Assembly (NCBI GenBank): GCA_903860985.1
Contig: CAIOSO010000119.1
Location: 1 to 37,024 of the forward strand
Length of the DNA stretch: 37,024 bases
Reading direction: 5' to 3'
Source: an uncultured Flavobacteriales bacterium
GTDB lineage: Bacteria > Bacteroidota > Bacteroidia > Flavobacteriales_D > Crocinitomicaceae
Shown here: one piece after another, positions 17,524-25,557 of the stretch
Layout of the letters: every line of letters begins with the position of its first letter
Position numbering within the stretch: position 1 is the first letter of the stretch
Position numbers and translations under genes: made by a program
The notes under the pieces: generated by a model
What the model was told of the DNA's origin: nothing
The model's database searches: none
What the model saw: the letters and a program-made list of their open reading frames with translations, nothing else

Positions 17524-18477
17524 ATGACAACAGATATTCAAGTTTCCATCGTTATACCGCTCTTAAATGAGGCCGAGTCTATACCTGAGTTACATCGTTG
17601 GATTCGCGATGTAATGAACGCGAATTCCCTCAGTTACGAGGTGATTTTTGTGGATGACGGAAGCAAAGATGGTTCATGGGGAATCATTGAAGGCTTGAGA
17701 AAAATCGATGCGCATGTGAAAGGCATCAAGTTTCAACGAAATTATGGCAAATCAGCTGCCTTGCATGTTGGTTTTGAAAAGGTACTTGGCGAAGTGGTCA
17801 TCACGATGGATGCGGATCTTCAAGATTCTCCTGATGAAATTCCGGCATTGTACGAAATGATTACCGTTCAAGATTACGATGTGGTTTCCGGATGGAAAAA
17901 GAAACGCCACGATCCAATCACCAAAACAGTTCCCACGAAATTGTACAATTGGGCAGCGCGAAGAATCACCGGTATTTACTTGCATGACTTCAATTGTGGA
18001 TTAAAAGCATATAAAAATTCAGTGGTGAAAAGCATCGAATTATATGGAGACATGCACCGGTATATTCCTGCGTTAGCTAAATATGCTGGATTCTCTCGGA
18101 TTGGCGAGAAAGTAGTACAGCATCAAGCAAGAAAGTACGGGGTGACGAAATTCGGATTAAATCGCTTTTTAAATGGTCCTTTAGACTTAATGACGGTTGC
18201 ATTCATGGGGAAATTCGGAAAGAAGCCCATGCATTTCTTTGGTGCTTGGGGAATGCTCATGTTTATGCTTGGATTCGGATTATTTCTCTATATGGGTATT
18301 GATAAATTGTTTTTCAATACGACATCCCTAAGATTATCGGAGCGATCTGAATTTTTTGTGGCTTTAGTCGCTATGATTATTGGTGTTCAATTTTTCCTAA
18401 CAGGATTTATTTCCGAACTAATCGGGAGGAACTCATCTACTAGAAATCAATACCTCGTTGAAAATGAATTGTTCTAA
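17524..18477 (+). CDS. glycosyltransferase family 2, polyprenyl-phosphate (GtrB/DPM1-like)
   Basis: The 317-residue enzyme has a GT-A catalytic domain at residues about 1-230: SIVIPLLNEAESI, VDDGSKDGS (43-51), and the metal-binding DADLQDSP with D96 and D98. Two membrane helices follow (about 240-262 and 280-305), then a short tail. This is the layout of GtrB/ArnC/dolichol-phosphate-mannose-synthase-like transferases, which move a sugar from a nucleotide donor to undecaprenyl phosphate at the inner membrane. RKYGVTKFGLNRF matches the conserved R-x-G-x-(S/T)-K-F region of the family. The sugar is not predictable. The stop overlaps the next ATG by one base (TAATG), so the HAD gene is translationally coupled. 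Start choice rests on the -7 box at 17508-17515. Confidence 0.92.
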   Translation: MTTDIQVSIVIPLLNEAESIPELHRWIRDVMNANSLSYEVIFVDDGSKDGSWGIIEGLRKIDAHVKGIKFQRNYGKSAALHVGFEKVLGEVVITMDADLQDSPDEIPALYEMITVQDYDVVSGWKKKRHDPITKTVPTKLYNWAARRITGIYLHDFNCGLKAYKNSVVKSIELYGDMHRYIPALAKYAGFSRIGEKVVQHQARKYGVTKFGLNRFLNGPLDLMTVAFMGKFGKKPMHFFGAWGMLMFMLGFGLFLYMGIDKLFFNTTSLRLSERSEFFVALVAMIIGVQFFLTGFISELIGRNSSTRNQYLVENELF

Positions 18478-19016
18478 TGGATAAATTGGCTCGTGTGGAT
18501 GTCAGCTGGACACTCTTCCTCGATAGAGATGGAGTCATCAATGAGCGGATTTTCGGAGGCTATATTTTAGATTACAAAGACTTTCGATTTTCAGAGGGAT
18601 TGTTGGAAAATGCACATTCCATTTTTAGTCGCTTTTGCAGGGTCATAGTCGTGACGAATCAACAATGTGTAGCAAAAGGACTTCTGTCAAAAGAAGAATT
18701 AGATCGTTTGCATGACGAAATGAACTTTGATTTTCAAAAAGCAGGAGCAAAGGTTGACCGCGTTTATGCCGCGTTAGAAAGAAAGGGAGAACCTCCATTT
18801 ATGCGAAAACCACATACGCGAATGGCGGAATTAGCTCAGAATGATTTCCCGGAAATTGATTTTTCTAAGTCCATCATGGTTGGAGATACAGACGGAGATC
18901 TTCAGTTTGGCAAAAATCTTGGAATGAAGACGGTATTGATACGAAGCGCGGAAAAAACGACCATCGAAGCCGATTTAATGCTAAATCGTTTAAGTGATTT
19001 AATAGATTTTATATGA
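18477..19016 (+). CDS. HAD-IIIA family phosphatase (GmhB/HisB-N-like)
   Basis: A 179-residue cytosolic HAD hydrolase. Motif I is FLDRDGVIN with nucleophile D16 and acid/base D18; motif II is VVTNQQ (T60); motif III is Lys111 in MRKPHTRM; motif IV is VGDTDGDLQFG (D137, D141). The order and the size fit the GmhB (heptose bisphosphate phosphatase) / histidinol-phosphatase subfamily. Unlike those enzymes it lacks the Cys/His zinc loop: the expected segment reads VYAALERKGEPPFMRKP with no cysteine. A sugar-phosphate substrate is likely from its place between glycosyltransferase genes, but is not shown. It overlaps the GT2 gene by one base and the next gene by four (ATGA). Confidence 0.88.
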   Translation: MDKLARVDVSWTLFLDRDGVINERIFGGYILDYKDFRFSEGLLENAHSIFSRFCRVIVVTNQQCVAKGLLSKEELDRLHDEMNFDFQKAGAKVDRVYAALERKGEPPFMRKPHTRMAELAQNDFPEIDFSKSIMVGDTDGDLQFGKNLGMKTVLIRSAEKTTIEADLMLNRLSDLIDFI

Positions 19017-19765
19017 AATATATTGTAATTATATGGGTGTTTTTGGTTCACATTTCAATGGCGCAAGTCAATCAAGTGGATGCAAAGGGACTCAAACAAG
19101 GACTTTGGCACAAGAATTTCCCTGGAACGAAAATCTATATGTACGAAGGAACATTCAAAGATGATAAACCCGTTGGAATCTTTACGTATCGTTACGAATC
19201 GGGAAGTGTCATGGCAATTGTCAATAACAAGCCTAATTCCAAACTTTCAATGGTTAAAATGTACTTCGAAAACGAAGCTTTGATGTCGGAAGGATGTTAC
19301 TGGGATCAAAAAAAAGATTCTATTTGGGTCAATTACAACGAACGAGGAGAATTGGTCAGTGCGGAAAGTTATGTTGATGATAAACTAAATGGTAAAAAAA
19401 TCATTTACTACTTGAACGATCAATTGGAAGCCGGTAAAATGAATGTTCTTTCCATAACGAATTACGTCAACGATCTGAAGGATGGCGCATACAAGGAATT
19501 TCATCCGACAGGCAAAGTGAAAAAAACAGGTAATTATGTCAATGGAGAACGTTTGGGAGAGTGGGTAGAGTACTACAATACCGGTCAAGTGATGACTCGT
19601 GTGAGGTATAAAAGAGACTTACTACATGGTTGGGCATATTACTACGATAAGAACGGTACGCAATTATCCAAAACAATGTGGCGCGATGGATTCAAACTGG
19701 AAGGAAAGGATTTAGAGTCGTTTTTAAAGCGATGTAAGGATAAAAATTTGGACCCAAATCAATAA
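19013..19765 (+). CDS. secreted MORN-repeat (YwqK-like) protein
   Basis: The 250-residue product has a signal peptide (about 1-18, YIVIIWVFLVHISMAQ). It then consists of MORN/YwqK-type repeats of about 20-24 residues, each with a G-x-(W/Y) core: KGLKQGLWHKNFP, YEGTFKDDKPVGIFTYRY, YVDDKLNGKKIIYYL, YVNDLKDGAYKEFHPTGK, YVNGERLGEWVEYYNTGQ and LLHGWAYYYDKNG. Databases often call such proteins toxin-antitoxin YwqK family antitoxin. No toxin gene is nearby, and the signal peptide plus position in a glycosyltransferase operon suggest an envelope or periplasmic role instead. It is coupled to the HAD gene by a four-base overlap (ATGA). The short C-terminal tail is charged and helical. Confidence 0.85.
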   Translation: MKYIVIIWVFLVHISMAQVNQVDAKGLKQGLWHKNFPGTKIYMYEGTFKDDKPVGIFTYRYESGSVMAIVNNKPNSKLSMVKMYFENEALMSEGCYWDQKKDSIWVNYNERGELVSAESYVDDKLNGKKIIYYLNDQLEAGKMNVLSITNYVNDLKDGAYKEFHPTGKVKKTGNYVNGERLGEWVEYYNTGQVMTRVRYKRDLLHGWAYYYDKNGTQLSKTMWRDGFKLEGKDLESFLKRCKDKNLDPNQ

Positions 19766-19770
19766 GGAAG

Positions 19771-20916
19771 GTGAGCGATCATAAGAATGTTACTTTTTTT
19801 TCTGCGTTGCCACCTTTTCGAGGTGGGATTGCTCAATTTAGCGAGCAACTTCGTTTGTCCCTAGTGAAAATGTGCAAGCTTCAAGCGTTTACCTTTCGAC
19901 ATCAATACCCTTCCTTTCTTTTTCCCGGACAATCCCAGTTCGAAGATCAGAAGCCAAAGGTTGCTTTCCCAAGAATCGTTTCCACTTTTCGTCCTTGGAC
20001 CTACTATCTTGCCTTGCGCGCATTGAAAAAGTCGAAGGCAGAACTTTTTATCACCAGTTATTGGATGAGCTTTTTTGGACCCATGATGGGGTATTGGGCA
20101 CGATTTTTACCAAGAAAAACGGTGAAAATAGCGATCATTCACAACCTGATACCACACGAAAAACGTTTTTTTGATCAAGCATTTAATCGCTTTTTCCTGA
20201 GACATTATGATGGATTCGTGCTGCTATCGGAATCAGTTGAACAAAGCGTTTTGGAATGTAAGCCCTCTGCGGAAACACTCCTGTTAAAACACCCGAGTTA
20301 CCAACAATTTGGAGTTAAGTTGGATGAAGGTTTTGCCAGACAAAAACTGGGTGTTGATCCGTCCAAGAAAACCTTATTATTTTTCGGGTTAATCAGAGAT
20401 TACAAAGGCTTAGATTTATTATTGGAAGCATTTTCCGAATTAGATGAATCTTTCCAGTTGCTAATCGCTGGAGAAGTATATGGCGAAAGAAATGTATATG
20501 AGACCCTCATCCAACAGTCCATAAATAAGCAAATATATTTCGTCGATCACTTCATACCAACGGAAGAAGTTGCGTATTATTTTAGCGCAGCGGACATATG
20601 TGTATTGCCATATCGATCGGCTACTCAATCAGGAATCAAAGCCATGTGCGATGCTTTTCAACTTCCGGTGTTAGTGAGTCAAGTTGGTGGTTTAACCGAA
20701 GAGATTACCGAAAATAAAAACGGCTTCCTCATTCACGACATGAGTCCCGAAGCACTCGCCTCTCAAATCACTTTACTCTTCGCTGAAAATCGAATGGAAA
20801 ACGTGTCGAAAAACCTTCAAATACAAAGTGAAAAGAAAGAAAATGAATGGGATCAATTTGCAGAATCCGTTCTCAAATTTGCAGACTTGATTCAACAATC
20901 GAAAAAATCAAACTGA
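19771..20916 (+). CDS. glycosyltransferase family 4 (GT-B fold)
   Basis: The 381-residue protein opens at a GTG (19771), five bases after the previous stop; AAGGAAG directly precedes it and there is no in-frame ATG until well into the domain. The N-terminal Rossmann half starts VTFFSALPPFRGGIAQFSEQ, with the glycine-rich acceptor-side loop typical of GT4. The C-terminal nucleotide-sugar half shows FFGLIRDYKGLDLLLEAF, then IPTEEVAYYFSAADICVLPY and SGIKAMCDAFQLPVLVSQVGG, the E-x7-E-like donor region in which the first Glu is replaced here. Its substrate is unknown. As the last gene of the GT2-HAD-MORN-GT4 operon, it probably builds a cell-envelope glycan or glycolipid. No membrane helix. Confidence 0.9.
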   Translation: MSDHKNVTFFSALPPFRGGIAQFSEQLRLSLVKMCKLQAFTFRHQYPSFLFPGQSQFEDQKPKVAFPRIVSTFRPWTYYLALRALKKSKAELFITSYWMSFFGPMMGYWARFLPRKTVKIAIIHNLIPHEKRFFDQAFNRFFLRHYDGFVLLSESVEQSVLECKPSAETLLLKHPSYQQFGVKLDEGFARQKLGVDPSKKTLLFFGLIRDYKGLDLLLEAFSELDESFQLLIAGEVYGERNVYETLIQQSINKQIYFVDHFIPTEEVAYYFSAADICVLPYRSATQSGIKAMCDAFQLPVLVSQVGGLTEEITENKNGFLIHDMSPEALASQITLLFAENRMENVSKNLQIQSEKKENEWDQFAESVLKFADLIQQSKKSN

Positions 20917-20936
20917 TTATCTCATCGATTGTTCAG

Positions 20937-20962
20937 GAAAGGCGAACTTTTATTTGCCTTTC
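20937..20962 (+). other. 10-bp hairpin overlapping the secDF promoter
   Basis: GAAAGGCGAA pairs with TTTGCCTTTC around a six-base loop, with one G-T wobble. It lies 20 bases after the GT4 stop, but no T-tract follows, so it is not a standard intrinsic terminator. Its right arm contains the TTG (20954-20956) of the secDF promoter, so it could be an operator or a terminator without a U-tract. Confidence 0.5.
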
Positions 20963-20984
20963 AGGATACTAAATTCTATATTTG
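20954..20984 (+). promoter_or_regulatory. secDF promoter (TTG - 20 bp - TATATTTG)
   Basis: TTG at 20954-20956 is followed after 20 bases by TATATTTG at 20977-20984, a full match to the Bacteroidota consensus. The expected leader to the ATG at 21017 is about 26 bases. A longer in-frame start (TTG, 20954) would begin inside the promoter and was rejected. Confidence 0.7.
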
Positions 20985-21016
20985 CAACCTTAAATAAATT
21001 TCAAATACGAATTAAC

Positions 21017-24001
21017 ATGCGTTTAAAAGGATTTTTTTGGTTTCTGACAATATTATTGACCGCTGTATGTGTCTATCAGTTATCATTCACAAGTGTAGCA
21101 AGTAGCGTAGAACGCAAAGCAGAGAAAGAAGCCGTACTCAAAGTTGAGCAACTAAAAAGAGAAGCGAAAGAAACAGGTGATTCTGTTCTATTGCCCAATA
21201 ATACAAAGGTTGACATCTTCTCTCCTGAAGGCGCAGAATTAGCAAAATCAGCTTACATCAATGAAATTCTTCGCTCGAAAGCGGAGAAACCGGTGTATCC
21301 AGTTTTAGGTGCAACGTTCTCTGAGGTAAAGAAATTGTCATTGGCTTTTGGATTAGACCTTGTAGGAGGAATGAGCGTAACCATGGAGATATCTTACCCA
21401 GATTTGATTCGATCTCATGTTAAAAATCAAAAAGACTTAAAATTTAGAAAGCCTTTTGATGTTGCTATGGCAAAATACAGTACAAGTGGGGGTGATTTCT
21501 TAGATATTTTCATTGCGTCTTATCAAAAAATCAATAAAGGACTTCCGTTAAACTACATCATCAAAGCAGATGGACTTGGAATTAAGTCTTCTGATAGCGA
21601 TATCGAATCTTACTTCCGTAAGTTAATCGCTTCGTCTATGGACGGTGTAGAGCAAATCATTAGCCGTCGTATCAATCAATTTGGTGTGGCGCAACCGAAT
21701 ATCCAACGTGACTTATCCACAAACAGATTGTGCATTGAACTTCCAGGAGTGCAAGATGAGAATACCGTGGCAAAGAAAATTCAATCAACTGCGAACTTAG
21801 AGTTTTTTGAAACCTACATGCCTGATCAACTTCAAATTCAATGGCAGGACGCTAGTCGTTTGTCTACGCAAAAAGAAGTGGAAGAACTTGCGGAAGTAAT
21901 TGCAGATACAACTGGAAAAGATACAACGGTAACTGCAGAAGTGAAGCCAGACGCCGGACTTTCATTGAAAAACATGAATAACAAAACAAAATCATTGGCA
22001 GAGTTGGTAAAACCTGTTGGTGGATTTGCAATGGGATATACTGAATTAGCTGATAAAGTGAAAGTTGATCAGATTTTACGTCGCCGTGACATTCAACGTG
22101 CATTCCCAGACGATGTTCAATTCATGTGGTCGGCAGAGCCAGAAAATGTAGACGATAAATCGAAGAAAACAGCTTACTTCTTATACGCTTGTCGTATTCC
22201 TGAAGGAGGAAAAGCGCGTGTAAATGGTTCTCATATCTCAAAAGCTTCCACTGGTTACGATTCACAAGATGGAAAAATCACAGTGGATTTGGAAATGACC
22301 GTAGAAGGATCAGACGAGTGGGGTAGAATGACAACAGAAAACAAAGACCGCATCATCGCGATTTCTATGGATAGCGTTGTTTACAGTGCACCACGCGTCA
22401 TCAATCCAATTACAACAGGTAGAACACAGATTTCTGGAAGCTTTACCTTCCAAGAAGCAGAAGATTTAGCTGGACTATTAAATGGTGGGGCTTTGCCTGC
22501 GCCATGTGTGATTAAAGAATTACAAAAAGTTGGACCAACAATTGGAGCTGAAAACTCCCAAGCAGCGTTGATTTCCTTTGCGGTTGCTTTCTTGGCGGTA
22601 TTGATTTACATGTTCTTCTATTACGGTAAAGCTGGATTAGCTGCGAACATCGCCTTGACAGTGAACGTAGTGCTGATCTTCGGTTGTTTGGCTTCGTTTG
22701 GAGCGGTATTGACATTGGCGGGTATCGCAGGTATCATATTAACAATTGGTACGGCGGTCGATGCAAACATTTTGATATTCGAACGTGTTCGAGAAGAACA
22801 GGCTGCTGGACTAGATTTAACGTCAGCGATTGCTGTTGGATTTAGAAAAGCGTTGCCTTCCATCATCGATGCAAACGTGACTCACTTCTTAGTTGCCTTG
22901 ATTTTGAAAATCTTTGGTACAGGTGAGATTGAATCTTTCGCAACAACATTGATCATCGGTATCTTTACATCTTTGTTTTCCGCAATTATTATTGGAGAGT
23001 TGGTAATAAATACATGGTTAGCAAAAGGAAAATCTGTTTCTTTCAATACCAAATACTCCAAAGGATTGTTCCAAAACTTCAATTTTAACTGGGTAGGAAA
23101 CCGTAAATATTTTTACATTTTCTCGATCTCTGTTACGATTTTAGGAATGGTTGGATTATTTACACGTGGATTGAAACAAAGCGTTGAATTCACAGGTGGT
23201 TATACATTCTCTGTTAAATTTGACAAGAAAGCGGATATCGAGTTCATTCGTACCAACTTGGAGAAAGTATTTATTGAAAACAACGAGATTGCTTCAATAG
23301 ATCTGAAAACAAAGTCAAATGATTACAACGTGGACATCGTTACCAACTACTTATTGAAGAAAGAAGGTTCGATGGACGAGGTGAAAACAAAATTGACAGA
23401 AGGATTAAACGCGTGTGACTCAAAATTAGGAGATCACAAAATTACTGGTCAACGATTTATCTCTGCGTCTGTTTCAAGTGAATTATGGTCCTCATCTGCC
23501 ATTGCCTTGTCTTTGGCGATGTTGGCGATCTTTGCATACATTCTATTGCGTTTCGGACACTGGCAATATTCCATTGGTGCGATTGTCGGATTGGCGCATG
23601 ATGCATTCTTCGTTATTTCGATCTTCTCTTTACTTCATGGTTACTTGCCATTCAGTTTAGATGTGAATCAGGCCTTCATAGCCGCGATCTTAACGGTTAT
23701 CGGTTACTCGATGAACGATACCGTGATTGTGTTTGACCGAATTCGTGAGAACTTACGTAAGAGCTCAGATTCAGAAAGTCAACACGACATCATCAATCGT
23801 TCATTGAACAAAACATTGAGTCGTACCTTCAATACATCCATGATCTTGTTTGTGGTTGTTTTGATCATGTTCATCTTCGGTGGACCAGCGATCAAAGGAT
23901 TCTTGTTTGCGATGCTTGTAGGGGTTGTCATTGGTACATACTCTTCACTTTGTGTTGCAACACCAATCTTGATTGACTTCTCTAAGAAATTGAAGGCGTA
24001 A
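21017..24001 (+). CDS. secDF: fused protein translocase subunit SecDF
   Basis: The 994-residue inner-membrane protein uses the proton gradient to pull exported proteins out of the SecYEG channel on the periplasmic side. The SecD half has the first membrane helix (about 4-26), the motif FGLDLVGGM (from 111), the large periplasmic P1 domain, and the GTAVDANILIFERVREE motif (from 578). The SecF half starts near 694 (NRKYFYIFSISVTIL), shows VEFTGGY, and has the paired motif GYSMNDTVIVFDRIREN (from 896). The Asp and Asn/Arg residues of these two motifs are thought to carry the proton path. SecD-SecF fusion is normal in Bacteroidota. An Ala/Glu/Lys-rich insert follows the first helix. Own promoter; terminated at 24019-24049. 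Confidence 0.96.
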   Translation: MRLKGFFWFLTILLTAVCVYQLSFTSVASSVERKAEKEAVLKVEQLKREAKETGDSVLLPNNTKVDIFSPEGAELAKSAYINEILRSKAEKPVYPVLGATFSEVKKLSLAFGLDLVGGMSVTMEISYPDLIRSHVKNQKDLKFRKPFDVAMAKYSTSGGDFLDIFIASYQKINKGLPLNYIIKADGLGIKSSDSDIESYFRKLIASSMDGVEQIISRRINQFGVAQPNIQRDLSTNRLCIELPGVQDENTVAKKIQSTANLEFFETYMPDQLQIQWQDASRLSTQKEVEELAEVIADTTGKDTTVTAEVKPDAGLSLKNMNNKTKSLAELVKPVGGFAMGYTELADKVKVDQILRRRDIQRAFPDDVQFMWSAEPENVDDKSKKTAYFLYACRIPEGGKARVNGSHISKASTGYDSQDGKITVDLEMTVEGSDEWGRMTTENKDRIIAISMDSVVYSAPRVINPITTGRTQISGSFTFQEAEDLAGLLNGGALPAPCVIKELQKVGPTIGAENSQAALISFAVAFLAVLIYMFFYYGKAGLAANIALTVNVVLIFGCLASFGAVLTLAGIAGIILTIGTAVDANILIFERVREEQAAGLDLTSAIAVGFRKALPSIIDANVTHFLVALILKIFGTGEIESFATTLIIGIFTSLFSAIIIGELVINTWLAKGKSVSFNTKYSKGLFQNFNFNWVGNRKYFYIFSISVTILGMVGLFTRGLKQSVEFTGGYTFSVKFDKKADIEFIRTNLEKVFIENNEIASIDLKTKSNDYNVDIVTNYLLKKEGSMDEVKTKLTEGLNACDSKLGDHKITGQRFISASVSSELWSSSAIALSLAMLAIFAYILLRFGHWQYSIGAIVGLAHDAFFVISIFSLLHGYLPFSLDVNQAFIAAILTVIGYSMNDTVIVFDRIRENLRKSSDSESQHDIINRSLNKTLSRTFNTSMILFVVVLIMFIFGGPAIKGFLFAMLVGVVIGTYSSLCVATPILIDFSKKLKA

Positions 24002-24018
24002 GCTTTTAGTCAATAGTT

Positions 24019-24049
24019 GAAAAGCCGTCCAATTTGGACGGCTTTTTTT
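24019..24049 (+). terminator. intrinsic terminator after secDF
   Basis: AAAGCCGTCC (24021-24030) pairs perfectly with GGACGGCTTT (24036-24045), extended by A-T pairs and followed by a T-tract. It may also serve the leftward AAA+ gene that ends at 24125. The rest of 24050-24124 shows no feature. Confidence 0.85.
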
Positions 24050-24124
24050 ATGCCTTATAAAAAGGATAGTGGAAAAGAATGAAGTCATTGGTATGGCTGA
24101 TCAACCAACATAAAAAGATTCCAA

Positions 24125-25261
24125 TTAGAAGAAGTTTTCTGGCAAAAGAAATTCATGAATGTTTTCCGGAGTGATTACTTTAAAGCTTGCCTCGGGATAA
24201 GCATTTTGAAAGGTCTTTGTCAATTTCACCGTTTTTTTAGTGTTCCATTTAAACTCGTAAGCATGAATTTGACCGCCAAATTCTTCGATTAGATCTAGTT
24301 CTTGTTGATTCACGGTACGCCAGAAAAACGAATTCTTATTCAGTTGTTGATATGCATTGTATTTTTGTCTTTCGGAAACCAAGAAATTTTCCCATAGGAA
24401 TCCAATGTCATTACGCAAAGAAACCGGATTGAAATTATTGATGACGGCATTTCGAATACCATTATCATAAAAATAGATCTTTCGACTACTTTTAAGCTCG
24501 TTTCGCAGGTTTCGACTGAATGAAGGTAGCCGGAACACAACGAAGGCCTGTTCGAGTAAATGAATGTATTTTTCAACTGTCTTCGCATCCATGCCGCAAA
24601 TGCTTCCTAATTCGTTATAGGAAACCTGTGATCCTATTTGAAAGGCAAGAGCCTGAAGTAAGCGAACGAGTTTGTCGGATTTGTGAATGCGTTCCCAAAG
24701 TAACACATCTTTATACAAATAACTATGACTGATTAATTTCAATCGTTCTTCTTCTTCACCGGGATTTGTAACCACCTCTGGGTAGTATCCATAGACCAAT
24801 CGGTGCGCGATTAAGCGATTTTCCTCTAGTAACCCATGATGTTGAACTAATTCTTGATAGGAGAAAGGGAATAGATTATATTCCCATTTCCGGCCAGTTA
24901 ATGGTTCATTGATGCGATTGGCCAAATCAAAGGATGAACTGCCCGTGGCAATGACTTGTATGTCGGTTAAGTTATCCGTAATTAATTTGAGTTTAAGCCC
25001 AATGTTTTCTATTCGTTGCGCTTCATCGATAACGAGTATTTTCTTTTTACCTAAAAGCATTTTTATACTCGTGGAACTAACATCTGAAAAGAGTTGTTGA
25101 ATATCTAATTCATCGGCATTCATCCAGAGTATGTCACTTGGGTCAAATGCTAAGTTTTTTAACAAGGTAGTTTTACCAACTTGCCTGGGTCCAAGTAAGA
25201 TAATTGCCTTTTGTTTAAACAACTTTTCCCGCAAACGCGTTGCTAATATTCTAGAAATCAT
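24125..25261 (-). CDS. AAA+ ATPase with DUF4143 C-terminal domain
   Basis: A 378-residue protein of the AAA_14/DUF4143 group. Walker A is GPRQVGKTT (residues 24-32), Walker B is KKILVIDEAQ with D79-E80, and ATGSSSFDL is the sensor-1 segment. A winged-helix part (SYNELGSICGMDAKTVEKYI) follows. The C-terminal DUF4143 region carries RTVNQQELDLIEE and HAYEFKWN, an E-x-D ... E-x-K arrangement like the PD-(D/E)xK nuclease fold. Such proteins are common, scattered and often horizontally transferred; their job is unknown. I start at the ATG at 25261, not the TTG two codons earlier. It stands alone, between terminators, behind very A+T-rich DNA with tandem repeats. Confidence 0.88.
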   Translation of the reverse strand: MISRILATRLREKLFKQKAIILLGPRQVGKTTLLKNLAFDPSDILWMNADELDIQQLFSDVSSTSIKMLLGKKKILVIDEAQRIENIGLKLKLITDNLTDIQVIATGSSSFDLANRINEPLTGRKWEYNLFPFSYQELVQHHGLLEENRLIAHRLVYGYYPEVVTNPGEEEERLKLISHSYLYKDVLLWERIHKSDKLVRLLQALAFQIGSQVSYNELGSICGMDAKTVEKYIHLLEQAFVVFRLPSFSRNLRNELKSSRKIYFYDNGIRNAVINNFNPVSLRNDIGFLWENFLVSERQKYNAYQQLNKNSFFWRTVNQQELDLIEEFGGQIHAYEFKWNTKKTVKLTKTFQNAYPEASFKVITPENIHEFLLPENFF

Positions 25262-25292
25262 ATTCAAAAATAGCTATTTAAGCATATAAATC

Positions 25293-25300
25293 CAAATATA
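25293..25300 (-). promoter_or_regulatory. -7 promoter box of the AAA+ gene (TATATTTG)
   Basis: On the minus strand TATATTTG matches TAnnTTTG, 31 bases before the ATG at 25261. The A+T-rich setting makes chance matches more likely. It lies right beside the 32-bp repeats. Confidence 0.4.
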
Positions 25301-25302
25301 TT

Positions 25303-25398
25303 TATATAAAAAAGAAATATAATCAGTAAAAAAGTATATAAAAACGGAATATAAACCAAAAAAATATATATAAAACGGGAAAGTAATCCTTAAAACTT
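25303..25398. repeat. three imperfect 32-bp tandem repeats
   Basis: Units begin with TATATAAA at 25303, 25335 and 25367, exactly 32 bases apart. Units 2 and 3 share TATATAAAA-CGG; later positions drift (ATATAATCA, ATATAAACC, AAGTAATCC). They sit immediately upstream of the -7 box of the AAA+ gene, where iteron-like or operator repeats would be expected. Confidence 0.55.
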
Positions 25399-25514
25399 AG
25401 TTATATGAAATGCAGGATGAATAAAGTTTAGTGTAAAAAACGGAGAGATTCGTGTTATTGTACTAGTCAGATTTTGCGGATAACTATAGCTCGAATCTCG
25501 AAGTTTTCACAATA

Positions 25515-25542
25515 AAAAAGCCAAGTATGAACTTGGCTTTCC
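25515..25542 (-). terminator. intrinsic terminator of the SprB-repeat gene
   Basis: AAAGCCAAG (25517-25525) pairs perfectly with CTTGGCTTT (25532-25540) around a six-base loop. On the minus strand it ends in a run of T, 15 bases past the stop of the leftward gene. Confidence 0.85.
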
Positions 25543-25557
25543 ATTTCGAATGAATGT

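Larger units (their letters stand above)
25262..25557. other. A+T-rich intergenic region with repeats, promoter and terminator
   Basis: This 296-base gap holds the -7 box of the AAA+ gene, three 32-bp tandem repeats, an unexplained middle part (about 25400-25510) and the terminator of the SprB-repeat gene. Bases 25290-25400 are almost all A and T, far richer than the rest of the window. No short ORF with protein-like composition was seen. Confidence 0.7.

Noticed and set aside
19013-19765. Toxin-antitoxin system from the YwqK label
   Set aside because: No toxin gene is adjacent, the protein has a signal peptide, and the label is a database name for MORN repeats.
20954-21016. Upstream TTG start for secDF
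   Set aside because: It lies inside the promoter element; SecD normally begins with the first membrane helix, which the ATG at 21017 provides.
22512-22866. Antisense ORFs inside secDF and similar frames elsewhere
   Set aside because: They lie wholly inside strongly supported genes, have unlikely composition and lack start signals.
24125-25261. Anti-phage defence ATPase
   Set aside because: DUF4143 AAA+ proteins are widespread, it stands alone, and no other defence gene is near; the sequence does not support the claim.
25303-25398. CRISPR array
   Set aside because: The 32-bp units are contiguous, imperfect and A+T-rich with no spacers, and no cas gene is nearby.
25445-25499. 8-bp inverted repeat GAGATTCG/CGAATCTC with a 39-base loop
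   Set aside because: Too short and too widely spaced to stand out from chance.
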